DNA of 64,000 nt from Sulfidibacter corallicola. GTDB lineage: Bacteria; Acidobacteriota; Holophagae; Acanthopleuribacterales; Acanthopleuribacteraceae. The translations under genes and the position numbers were made by a program. The notes beneath the pieces were generated by a model. It saw nothing but the letters and a program-made list of their open reading frames with translations, ran no database searches and was not told the origin of the DNA. The stretch spans positions 1,922,001 through 1,986,000 of the forward strand of contig NZ_CP071793.1 in NCBI RefSeq assembly GCF_017498545.1, written 5' to 3'. Position 1 is the stretch's first letter, and each line of letters starts with the position of its first letter. Positions 1-8,260 of this stretch are shown here, piece after piece.

Positions 1-1482
1 CGCGGCGACGTCAAGGGCCTTACCGTCCTGGTGAATTTCAAGGATGTCGGCACGACGATCACCCGGGAAGAGGTCGATGCCCTGGTCAACGGCACCGATT
101 ACCGGGAACACGGCAATTTCAGCTCGGTGCGGGAGTATTTCCATCTCGTTTCCAGCGGCAAGCTGAACTACACCAGTGAAGTCGTGGGACCCGTGACCCT
201 TTCCCATAACCGTTCCCATTACATCGATCACTCGCTGGTCAAGGAAGCCCTGGATTTGGTCGTGGCGGATGGTGTCGATTTATCCCAATTCGATTCACTG
301 GACGACGGCATCGTCGATGCCGTGACGTTCCTGTATGCCGGTGAATCGGTGTACCAGGGCGATCTATGGCCCCACAACTTCACACGGCGCCTCTTTTATG
401 GCCAGGTCCGCACTCACTTCTACATGCTCACCGGCTTGGGTTCCGAAAGCAGCGACCTCCGCATCGGGACCATTTGCCACGAGTTGGGCCACATGCTGTG
501 TCGTTTTCCCGACATGTACGACTACGGCAAGCGCGACGGTGATTTCGAACGCAGTCAAGGCATCGGCCGCTACTGCCTCATGGGCTCCGGCAACCACCTC
601 GACAACCGACGCACGCCGTCGCCGGTTTGCGCCTACCTGCGCGACCTCGCCGGGTGGTGTGACCAAAAGGTCGATCTCAACCGGGATGGACGCTATACGG
701 CCCGACACGCCGACTACGACACGGTCATGAAGTATCGAACCAGCAAGCCGAACGAGTATTTCCTCATCGAGAACCGCACGAAAATGGGGCTCGACCGGTT
801 CCTGCCGTCCAGCGGCCTGGCCATCTACCATTGCGACATCCTCGGTTCCAACGAATGGCAGAACGGCAGCGGATCGCGGCATTACCAGTGCGCCCTCGAA
901 CAGGCCGACGGACATCGGGACTTGGAGCGCAACAACAATCACGGCGACGGCGGCGACCTGTTCCAACGTGTGGCCGGTTCGGCTTTCACCCATGTGACCA
1001 CGCCCTCGTCGCGTAGCTGGGACGGGACCGATTCGGGGCTCGCCGTGACCGATATCGGCGCGCCCGGTCAAGAAATCGAGTTCACGATCGGTGCGCCCAG
1101 TGTGGCACCGGCACGTGTGGAAAAGGGTTCGGCTCCCGACAAACCGATCCCCGACAACGATCCCGGCGGCATTCACGACGTCATCAGGGTCGGCGAATCG
1201 GGCCTCGTGGCGCGCATGACCCTGGATCTGCACATCGTACACACCTGGATCGGCGATTTGCGCGTGGTGCTCGAAGCGCCCACCGGTCGCAGGGTCACCC
1301 TCCACAACCGTCAGGGGGAAGATGCGGACGACATCCGCACGCGCTTCGACAGCGATACCGAGTTGTCCGCCCTGATCGGGGTGTCCATCCAGGGCGATTG
1401 GATTCTGCGGGTCTCGGATACCGTCGGTCAGGATACGGGTCATCTGAAGAGCTGGTCTTTCCAAATCCAAACCGTCGGGTAG
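1..1482 (+). CDS. M6-family secreted metallopeptidase with C-terminal P domain (5' partial)
   Basis: The reading frame is open from base 1, so the signal peptide and propeptide lie upstream of the window. The first visible residues (RGDVKGLTVLVNF) match the beginning of an M6 catalytic domain, so the GTG at 31 is internal and not a start. The zinc site HELGH is at nt 478-492 and is followed by a Pro-Asp-Met-Tyr segment typical of M6 (immune inhibitor A-like) enzymes. A possible zinc/Met-turn stretch, YCLMGSG, follows at about nt 571-591. The last ~100 residues look like a proprotein-convertase P domain (HTWIGDLRVVLEAP, then WILRVSDTVGQDTGHLKSW), a beta-sandwich often found at the end of exported peptidases. 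It is probably secreted. A trypsin-like peptidase gene follows after 119 nt on the same strand. The family is confident; the substrate is unknown. Confidence 0.88.
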   Translation, partial: RGDVKGLTVLVNFKDVGTTITREEVDALVNGTDYREHGNFSSVREYFHLVSSGKLNYTSEVVGPVTLSHNRSHYIDHSLVKEALDLVVADGVDLSQFDSLDDGIVDAVTFLYAGESVYQGDLWPHNFTRRLFYGQVRTHFYMLTGLGSESSDLRIGTICHELGHMLCRFPDMYDYGKRDGDFERSQGIGRYCLMGSGNHLDNRRTPSPVCAYLRDLAGWCDQKVDLNRDGRYTARHADYDTVMKYRTSKPNEYFLIENRTKMGLDRFLPSSGLAIYHCDILGSNEWQNGSGSRHYQCALEQADGHRDLERNNNHGDGGDLFQRVAGSAFTHVTTPSSRSWDGTDSGLAVTDIGAPGQEIEFTIGAPSVAPARVEKGSAPDKPIPDNDPGGIHDVIRVGESGLVARMTLDLHIVHTWIGDLRVVLEAPTGRRVTLHNRQGEDADDIRTRFDSDTELSALIGVSIQGDWILRVSDTVGQDTGHLKSWSFQIQTVG

Positions 1483-1601
1483 CACACCGGAGGCCTTGGC
1501 CGCGACCTGTCGCCGAGGGGCTCCCTCTCGACCGGGATCGCGACCGGGGTACCCTTTCTCCCGGACACAAGGGCCCGATCGCATCAGGGGAGGTGAACCG
1601 C

Positions 1602-2918
1602 ATGTCAGCGCCCGATTATTGGCTGGACCAACTGGTCCAGGCCGCCCAGCGCTTCGACCGGGGGCAGGCCCGCCGTACCGGTCGCCGCCGCGCCATCGAG
1701 AAACTCAAACGCGGCGATCGGAAAGTCAGTCTCGACGCGATCGAGGAACCGGAACGGCTCGCCCAGCGTTTGCTGAGCATGGACCTGCCCGGCACCATCG
1801 ATCAGGTCGTCCGCAATTTCTGCAAGGGGGAGGCAGCCCCCGCTCGCGAGCGCATCGAGCAGGTGTTTCTCGAGAGCATCATCCTCCAGGACGACCTCGT
1901 CCCCATCGGATTTCTCCACAAGGCCCAGGCCGTGGCGCGGTACGTGGGTCGGATCGTCACCAAACTGGGAGGCAGAACCAAATTCGGTACGGGCTTCATG
2001 ATTTCCGATCGCCTGCTCCTGACCAACCATCACGTGTTGCCGCTGCCATCCATCGCCCGAAAGAGCCGGGTCCAGTTCGATTACGTGGAGATCGCGGGAG
2101 GCGACATCAACGTGCCCACCGATGTGGCACTGGACCCCGAAACCCTGTTCGTCGCCGACAAGGATTTGGACTTTGCCGTGGTCGCCGTTCAGGCGAATCA
2201 TCCGCCCATCGGGGCCGGTGGCTGGATTCCGCTCATTTCGGCATCGGGCAAGGCGATGGTCGGCGAGCGCGTCAACATCATTCAGCATCCGGGTGGCGAG
2301 CCGCAACAGATCGCCATTCGGGCCAACCAGATCGTCGACATCGATGGTCATTTCCTGATTTACGAGACGGATACGAGAAAGGGAAGCTCGGGTTCGCCGG
2401 TCCTGAACGACCAGTGGCAGTTGGCCGCGTTGCATCACGCCGGGGTTCCTCGGCGCGATGGGCACGACCGCATCCTGTTGACCGATGGCGAACCCTGGGA
2501 CCGCCGGCCCGGCACCGTGCATCGGATCGACTGGGTGGCCAACGAGGGGACGCGCATCAGCAGCATCACCGCCTTTTTGAAGGAATGGGCGGACGGTCAG
2601 GAGTTGGCGATCAAAGGCCTGATCGAAAACACCGGCCGGCAGCCGCCACCCACGAGCACCGGGCTGCCGCCTTCCTTGGGCTCGGATTCGGCGTCGGCAA
2701 CCGCACCGGCCTGGGCCCTGTCCGGCTTCGAATCGGCAGCCCGCATGTCGTCCCCGCAATCGGACGCCGCATCCGGCACACGGCAGTGGACCCTGCCCAT
2801 GACCGTGACGATTTCGATCGGCCCTCCCCAGACGGAGCAGTCGAATGCCGGTGGGGCCGTGGCGCCATCACCGGAGCGACCCGAGCCGATCGAACCGCCC
2901 GAGGATGATGTCGAATGA
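1602..2918 (+). CDS. trypsin-like serine peptidase (S1/Trypsin_2 type)
   Basis: 438 aa. The ATG at 1602 is preceded by GGGGAGG with good spacing; the longer upstream reading frame overlaps the 3' end of the M6 gene and has no comparable ribosome site. The catalytic triad is visible: His144 in LLTNHHV, Asp190 in DLDFAVV and Ser263 in GSSGSP. The first ~120 residues are helical and charged with no signal peptide, so the protein may be cytoplasmic, unlike its secreted neighbour. The C-terminal ~100 residues are rich in Pro/Ser/Ala and low in complexity and end in an acidic tail. Trypsin-like domains with an N-terminal helical module and no signal peptide occur in bacterial conflict or effector-associated proteins; applying that here is inference. 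Target and activation are unknown. Confidence 0.8.
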   Translation: MSAPDYWLDQLVQAAQRFDRGQARRTGRRRAIEKLKRGDRKVSLDAIEEPERLAQRLLSMDLPGTIDQVVRNFCKGEAAPARERIEQVFLESIILQDDLVPIGFLHKAQAVARYVGRIVTKLGGRTKFGTGFMISDRLLLTNHHVLPLPSIARKSRVQFDYVEIAGGDINVPTDVALDPETLFVADKDLDFAVVAVQANHPPIGAGGWIPLISASGKAMVGERVNIIQHPGGEPQQIAIRANQIVDIDGHFLIYETDTRKGSSGSPVLNDQWQLAALHHAGVPRRDGHDRILLTDGEPWDRRPGTVHRIDWVANEGTRISSITAFLKEWADGQELAIKGLIENTGRQPPPTSTGLPPSLGSDSASATAPAWALSGFESAARMSSPQSDAASGTRQWTLPMTVTISIGPPQTEQSNAGGAVAPSPERPEPIEPPEDDVE

Positions 2919-3201
2919 GAGCGATTCTCGATTCGTTATCGTCCAGAAATCGAGCGCGCCTGTTCATTCGTTCGAGTCTCTCGAGAAACCCAGTTTTTTT
3001 CAAGTAACTGGCGTTCGGGGAGGAAGCACCATCTTCACGTCTGTGGGGTAATTGGGGATCAGTGTAAAAACTGTTCCGCTCAGATTATTTATGATACCTT
3101 TTTCGCGCTTTTGGCGCCCGTTTCCAGGGGGCGGTATTCTCGGCCACTGCCACTCTCCGCAGATGTCAGGGCTGCGGGATTTCATTTGTTAGAGGTGTTT
3201 G

Positions 3202-5625
3202 ATGGTTCTATTTTCTCGAGGATCGCGTTGGTCCTTATGCTTCTTCGTCGTGCTCTGGGCGACCTCCGCTCTAACGGCACAGGATCCGGAATGGACCTGC
3301 GATCAATGGCAGGTGCTCAATTTTTCCGGGGATGGATTAGACATCGCCCAGGGTGCCCAGGGCTACGTGCTCGTGGGCAAGGAAAGCGGGCGCGGAAAAA
3401 TTTGGTTCAGCGAAGATGGGATTCATTGGGGCAACCCGGTTTTCGATCATGGGAACAATATTGACGAGGTCGTTTACAACGGAAAGGCTTTTGTCGCGCG
3501 TGCCACCGATCAATTGATGGTCAGTGAAGACGGCCGCACCTGGAGCGTGGCGGCCGAAGCGAGCGTGTTCGCAGATCTGGAGGCCCGACCCGACGGTTTC
3601 CTGGCCGTCGGTTTAAACCTTGTCTGGACGGCCGGAGAAGATGGCCGAGAGTGGCGGGTGTCGGCCGAATTAGGTCAATTAAAATTTCTGAACTCGATCG
3701 CTGTCAGCGCCACAACCATGGTCGCCTACAACGACGCAGGATCCGTCTTTACCAGCACGGATGGTGTCACCTGGCAGGAAACGGATTTATCCGGTGAATC
3801 GATCGGTGGGAATTTTGGCTGGCTACTCTGGAACGGCGAGCGTTTCGTGGGGGTCACCGAATCGAAGGTATTCACCAGCGAAGATGGACTCGATTGGTCG
3901 GTGAGCGATGCTTCCATCCGTTTTTTCGGCCCTTTGATTTGGGACGGAACCCGCTACGCTCATTTGAGTTCTGAGGGCGTATATTTAAGTGATGATGCCC
4001 TGCTATGGGAACACCAAACCCTGCTCCGCAACAGTTCGGCCCAACTGAAGGGGCTCCGTCACCAGAACGGCACCTATCGGGCGACCGGTGAAAACGGTCT
4101 CCTGTTTCATAGCCAAGACGGCGAAGCTTGGCACCGGACGGCACCCAATGACCTGAGCATCACCTGGGCGCAGACGGCCGGTGACCGGTTCTTCGCCTAT
4201 TCGTGGCCATCTCTATTCACGACTCTCGACGGGTTGAACTGGCAGGAAATCGCTGGCTGCGAAGAGCAAAGCTCCTACCGTTTTCACGTGGTGACCGACG
4301 GGAACGGCAGTTTCCTGATCGGTTTCAACCATGTGTTGTATTTTTCGGAAGACGGCCTGCATTGGGAATGTCAGCAAATTGCGGATGCCAGCCATCGCCA
4401 GGTGTATTTCTTCGAGGGACGTTGGTTCGTCACGGACAGTGCCGGCAAATTGCTGGTATCCGCTGACGGCCGTAATTGGACCGCTTCGGAATTGAGTGAC
4501 TCCGATTGTTGGCTCTACACCGCCGATGGTCGGATTTTCGCTGCCTGCGAGAATGGCAGTTTTGTCAGCGAGGACGGCCTGGATTGGGCACCGAGCGCCT
4601 TTCGCGGCTCGGCGCTGGGCTACCACGTCACCAACGGTTCCACCACTCTGGGCAGCGAGCGCAATCGGCTGACTACCAGTAGGGATGGCGTGACCTGGTC
4701 TCCGGAGTATTCGATCCCGAGTGACGATTCGACTGGGGCCCCACACTACCTGGCCAGACTCGGCGACGGATTCGTGTATCACACGCCGTGGCGGGAAACG
4801 ACGATGCGCTTCAGTTGGGACGGTCTTTTTTGGCAATCCTTCGCCATGGACTCCGTGCCGTTCGAACCCCACGCCATTCATCAGATCGGCGAGGTCGTCC
4901 TCGCCAACCATCCCTTCTTCGGAATTGCCGTCGGGTCATGCAGCCAGGTGGGTACACCGCCAACCCTGCCCCAGGCGGTCATTCCCTGGGTGGTCGAAAA
5001 CCCACAATGGTCGAGCCGGGTCAGCTTTCTGAATCTCGATACCGATGCCATCGATGCTCGTTTGACGGCCGTCACCCGTGAAGGCGTGCGCCGTGAAACT
5101 CGGTTGACGTTGCCGCCTCAGTCAGTGGTGGCCAAATCGGCCGGTGACCTGTTCCCCGAGCTCAGCGGCTACAGCTTGAGCCTCGAGACCGCCTCGACGG
5201 AGGTTCTCACCTCCTTTTTGACCTTTAACAAAGAAGCGATTTCCGGTGGTGCTTCGCCTTCCCAGACGACAGGCTGGGCCAGAGACACCTGGTCGCCCGC
5301 GATCACCTTCGGTTATCTGCCCGATGACGGCATCTACGCTTTGGTGTTGGCCGCTCCCGAGGCCACCCAATCCGACACCGAGGTCCAGTTGGCCATTCGT
5401 GGCGAGGATCCGGATCAGGAAACCGTGATCACGGTTCAACTGACCAAGGATCAACCGCGCGTTCTTCAAGCGGCCGATCTTTTCCCCAATGGCGTTCTCG
5501 AAGGTCCGGTTTCGGTCAAGGCGACCAGTATGAATGGCGCCTTGCTGGTGGGAACGACTTTCGTCTTCGACGAACACCGGCAGCCCTCGATGGCGGCGGC
5601 GATTCCCGTGGAGGTGTGGCCATGA
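3202..5625 (+). CDS. exported BNR-like repeat (beta-propeller) protein, copy 1
   Basis: 807 aa. The ATG at 3202 has AGAGGTG just upstream; the in-frame TTG at 3199 is too close to it. An N-terminal signal peptide is clear (Arg-rich start, then LCFFVVLWATSALTA). Residues ~25-590 contain about 13 copies of a short motif of the form F-x-S-x-D-G-x-x-W (for example FTSEDGLDW, YFSEDGLHW, LVSADGRNW), the signature of BNR/Asp-box beta-propeller blades. The last ~220 residues form a separate domain shared with the next gene; it includes FLTFNKEAISGGASPSQT and ends with FVFDEHRQPSMAAAIP. The gene ends within 70 nt of the start of its paralogue, so the two are probably co-transcribed. Asp-box propellers occur in sialidases and adhesins, but no catalytic residues were recognised, so no function is assigned. 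Confidence 0.8.
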   Translation: MVLFSRGSRWSLCFFVVLWATSALTAQDPEWTCDQWQVLNFSGDGLDIAQGAQGYVLVGKESGRGKIWFSEDGIHWGNPVFDHGNNIDEVVYNGKAFVARATDQLMVSEDGRTWSVAAEASVFADLEARPDGFLAVGLNLVWTAGEDGREWRVSAELGQLKFLNSIAVSATTMVAYNDAGSVFTSTDGVTWQETDLSGESIGGNFGWLLWNGERFVGVTESKVFTSEDGLDWSVSDASIRFFGPLIWDGTRYAHLSSEGVYLSDDALLWEHQTLLRNSSAQLKGLRHQNGTYRATGENGLLFHSQDGEAWHRTAPNDLSITWAQTAGDRFFAYSWPSLFTTLDGLNWQEIAGCEEQSSYRFHVVTDGNGSFLIGFNHVLYFSEDGLHWECQQIADASHRQVYFFEGRWFVTDSAGKLLVSADGRNWTASELSDSDCWLYTADGRIFAACENGSFVSEDGLDWAPSAFRGSALGYHVTNGSTTLGSERNRLTTSRDGVTWSPEYSIPSDDSTGAPHYLARLGDGFVYHTPWRETTMRFSWDGLFWQSFAMDSVPFEPHAIHQIGEVVLANHPFFGIAVGSCSQVGTPPTLPQAVIPWVVENPQWSSRVSFLNLDTDAIDARLTAVTREGVRRETRLTLPPQSVVAKSAGDLFPELSGYSLSLETASTEVLTSFLTFNKEAISGGASPSQTTGWARDTWSPAITFGYLPDDGIYALVLAAPEATQSDTEVQLAIRGEDPDQETVITVQLTKDQPRVLQAADLFPNGVLEGPVSVKATSMNGALLVGTTFVFDEHRQPSMAAAIPVEVWP

Positions 5626-5693
5626 ACCACCTTTTGCGTTGCCCATCGACGGCATCAAATCCCGGTTCGATCATGTTTCAAGGAGACTCTCGA

Positions 5694-8162
5694 ATGCCTT
5701 TGCGCACGATTCGGCAATCGCTGCTGATCTCGTTCTCGTTAGCTTTGTTCGTGGTGGCCACAGGCTCCGCCGCCCTCGCTGGTGCCGGTGAGCGAGCGAT
5801 TCAAATCGACGATCTCGCCAGGCCGAGGTGGGATGGTGGTGTCATCCACCAAAATCGTCAGGTGTATTCGGCCGGGAAAAATCTCTATGTCGCCGAGGAA
5901 GATGGAACCCAGATACTTCTGTGGCCCAGCACCACTGAGATCGGCTTGGATGACGGCGGCTGGAGACACCTGGTCAGCAACGATCGCGAATTGCTGGCAC
6001 TCGACGGACGGGGCCGGTTGTTTCGCAGCGAAGACCTCCAGGCCTGGCGGCAAATGGGGTTCGATGTTCCGGTTGCGGGTCTCGTATGGACCGGCGATCG
6101 ATGGTGGGTGGTTCTCAGAGAGTATCGTTATTCCGTTTACTCCAGTGAAGATGGTCTTACCTGGACCAAACGCGCCGAAATCGATACCAATATTCCCCTC
6201 CAGGGCATGGTCCACACCACCGGCGGCTTCCTCGTGCGAGATGCTAATTCTATTTTTCACTCGCAAGACGGTACGCTGTGGACCGAACTTCCCAATAACA
6301 CCGTGCTGCCGGACTCGTCGATTTATATCCTTGACATGACCACTTTCGGCGACCGCTACATCCTGTACGGCAGTGAAGGCACGATCCTTTCCAGTACCGA
6401 CGCCCGCAATTGGGACCCGGCGACAACCCCCGGCACGGCCGTGATCGAACAGGTGGCCACCAGCGGGAACCGGCTGCTGGCGCGCGACAGATCGGGGGCC
6501 CTGATCACAAGCTCGGACGGTCTTCAATGGCAGCTTGCGGAAGTCGACGCCGTATGGGACGAAGACGTGGATTCTCAGCTCTTTTGGAGCGGTCGCGCCT
6601 TTTATCTGGCGCTCGAGAGGAACGAGATCTCGATCAGCGAAGACGGCACGACCTGGCGCAAGGAACCCCTGTTTGGGGACCAAGCTTTTTCGGACGCGTT
6701 ACACCATGACGGCCTGACTCTGGTCGCCGGCGAGTACGGGCTGGTCCTCGACGACGAGCAAAGCTCCTGGACTTTCCTCGATTGGGCCGAACTCGGCTTG
6801 TATAACGACCGCAGGACGGGCGTTCTCTATTGGACCGGCCGCCGATTCGCCTTGAACCGGTTGGGCATCCACCTTTCCTCGAATGGAAGAGATTGGGTAT
6901 CCCTCGACAATCCCACCCAATACTCTCTGGATGGACTCGCCGAAAACGAGACGACCCTGGTCGTGGTGGATCGTTTCGGGGAGATCTGGACTCGTCGCGA
7001 CGGCGGCGAATTCGAAAACACCTTTTCGTGGGAATCCGGCTTCTTGTCCAATCCCGTTTGGGACGGATCCCGCTTTCTGGTGTTCACCCGGGAGGGATCG
7101 CTGACCAGCGTCGATGGTACGGATTGGCAGATGAACCCGATGGAAGGACTGACGTCCGGTGTCCATCTTGCGTACGGCAACGGGACTTACGTCGCGGCGA
7201 GCAGCGGCGGGGCCGTGATGATCAGTCAGGATGGCTTGATCTGGGAGAAACGTCCTCGGGCAAAGAATACGGGCTTCGAAGAGTTTTGCTGGAATGACGG
7301 TCGGTTCCTGGGCTATTTCATCAGGAACCGGGGGTTTCAGGACTTTTGGGTCAGTGGGGACGGTCGCCAATGGACGCAGCACCGACTGCCGGGTGGCGAC
7401 TCGGGACTTGCGATGATTCAATGGGCTGGAACTGCACTGGTTGTCGGCGAAGGCGGCATGATTCGACGTTACCTTCGTGATTATTCCGCCGAAATACCGC
7501 AAGTTCGCCCGCATCAGGTCATTTCTTGGGTCGTCGACAACGACCAATGGCAATCGCGAATCGCGTTCACCAATCAGGACTCGCAAACCCAGGATGTACT
7601 TCTTCGGGCAGTTGCGGTCGACGGTACTTTGGCTGAGCGGTGGGTGACCGTACCGGCGCACGCCACCAGGCACGACCTTGCCGGAGAATTGTTCCCGGGG
7701 ATGAGTGGTTATGCGCTGCACATTTTGACCGCCACCGACCACGTGTTGGGTTCGTTCCTGACCATTAACCGCGAAGAGGTTTCGGGTGGTGCTTCGCCTT
7801 CTCAGACCCAGGCTCAACGGGTAGACCGGTTGACGTCCCGTTTGGCGTTCCCCTATCTGCCAGGAGATCAGATTCCCGCGGTGGTCCTCGTGGCCGATCG
7901 CGAGGACGGTGGCGAGACGGCTGTGCAGTTCGCCCTCTACGGAGAGGATGGAACGGTAATCGCCACGCGGGATATTTTGTTGACCGGCAACCAACCCAAA
8001 GCCTGGTTGGCGAGTGAGTTGTTCTCGGAGCTGACGTTGCCGGCCCACGCAGCCATCGTCGCCACCACTGAGGCCGACACGTCGATCTCGGGAACCACTT
8101 TTGTATTCAACCACTTGCGGCAGCCGTCGATGGCCGCCGCTATCCCGTTGCCCAACCCTTAG
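5694..8162 (+). CDS. exported BNR-like repeat (beta-propeller) protein, copy 2
   Basis: 822 aa, a diverged tandem paralogue of the preceding gene. The start is set at the ATG at 5694, which has AAGGAG at the right distance; a GTG at 5616 would overlap the previous gene and put 26 residues ahead of the signal peptide. The signal peptide (SLLISFSLALFVVATGSAALA) is clear. About 11 Asp-box motifs are seen (YSSEDGLTW, ITSSDGLQW, SISEDGTTW, MISQDGLIW, WVSGDGRQW). The ~220-residue C-terminal domain matches copy 1 (WVVDNDQWQSRIAF, FLTINREEVSGGASPSQT, FVFNHLRQPSMAAAIP). The propeller regions have drifted more than the C-terminal domain, consistent with a conserved C-terminal role such as anchoring or assembly. 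A hairpin terminator follows. Confidence 0.8.
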   Translation: MPLRTIRQSLLISFSLALFVVATGSAALAGAGERAIQIDDLARPRWDGGVIHQNRQVYSAGKNLYVAEEDGTQILLWPSTTEIGLDDGGWRHLVSNDRELLALDGRGRLFRSEDLQAWRQMGFDVPVAGLVWTGDRWWVVLREYRYSVYSSEDGLTWTKRAEIDTNIPLQGMVHTTGGFLVRDANSIFHSQDGTLWTELPNNTVLPDSSIYILDMTTFGDRYILYGSEGTILSSTDARNWDPATTPGTAVIEQVATSGNRLLARDRSGALITSSDGLQWQLAEVDAVWDEDVDSQLFWSGRAFYLALERNEISISEDGTTWRKEPLFGDQAFSDALHHDGLTLVAGEYGLVLDDEQSSWTFLDWAELGLYNDRRTGVLYWTGRRFALNRLGIHLSSNGRDWVSLDNPTQYSLDGLAENETTLVVVDRFGEIWTRRDGGEFENTFSWESGFLSNPVWDGSRFLVFTREGSLTSVDGTDWQMNPMEGLTSGVHLAYGNGTYVAASSGGAVMISQDGLIWEKRPRAKNTGFEEFCWNDGRFLGYFIRNRGFQDFWVSGDGRQWTQHRLPGGDSGLAMIQWAGTALVVGEGGMIRRYLRDYSAEIPQVRPHQVISWVVDNDQWQSRIAFTNQDSQTQDVLLRAVAVDGTLAERWVTVPAHATRHDLAGELFPGMSGYALHILTATDHVLGSFLTINREEVSGGASPSQTQAQRVDRLTSRLAFPYLPGDQIPAVVLVADREDGGETAVQFALYGEDGTVIATRDILLTGNQPKAWLASELFSELTLPAHAAIVATTEADTSISGTTFVFNHLRQPSMAAAIPLPNP

Positions 8163-8193
8163 GAACATGGGACATCCGTCCGCATAAACATTG

Positions 8194-8226
8194 AAGAGGC
8201 GAAGCGGAACGCCGTTTCGCCTCTTT
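8194..8226. terminator. hairpin terminator between convergent genes
   Basis: A 14-bp stem (8194-8207 with 8212-8225, one G-T pair) closes on a 4-nt loop. It lies 31 nt after the stop of the upstream BNR gene and 35 nt before the stop of the convergent helical-protein gene. The T-run on the plus side is short, so its strength is uncertain; it could serve both directions. Confidence 0.65.
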
Positions 8227-8260
8227 CGTAGGCTCGGGGTCGGATACGGATTGGGTGTCG

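Noticed and set aside
364..1584. 406-codon open frame on the minus strand
   Set aside because: Opposite the M6 peptidase; no ribosome site and no motif.
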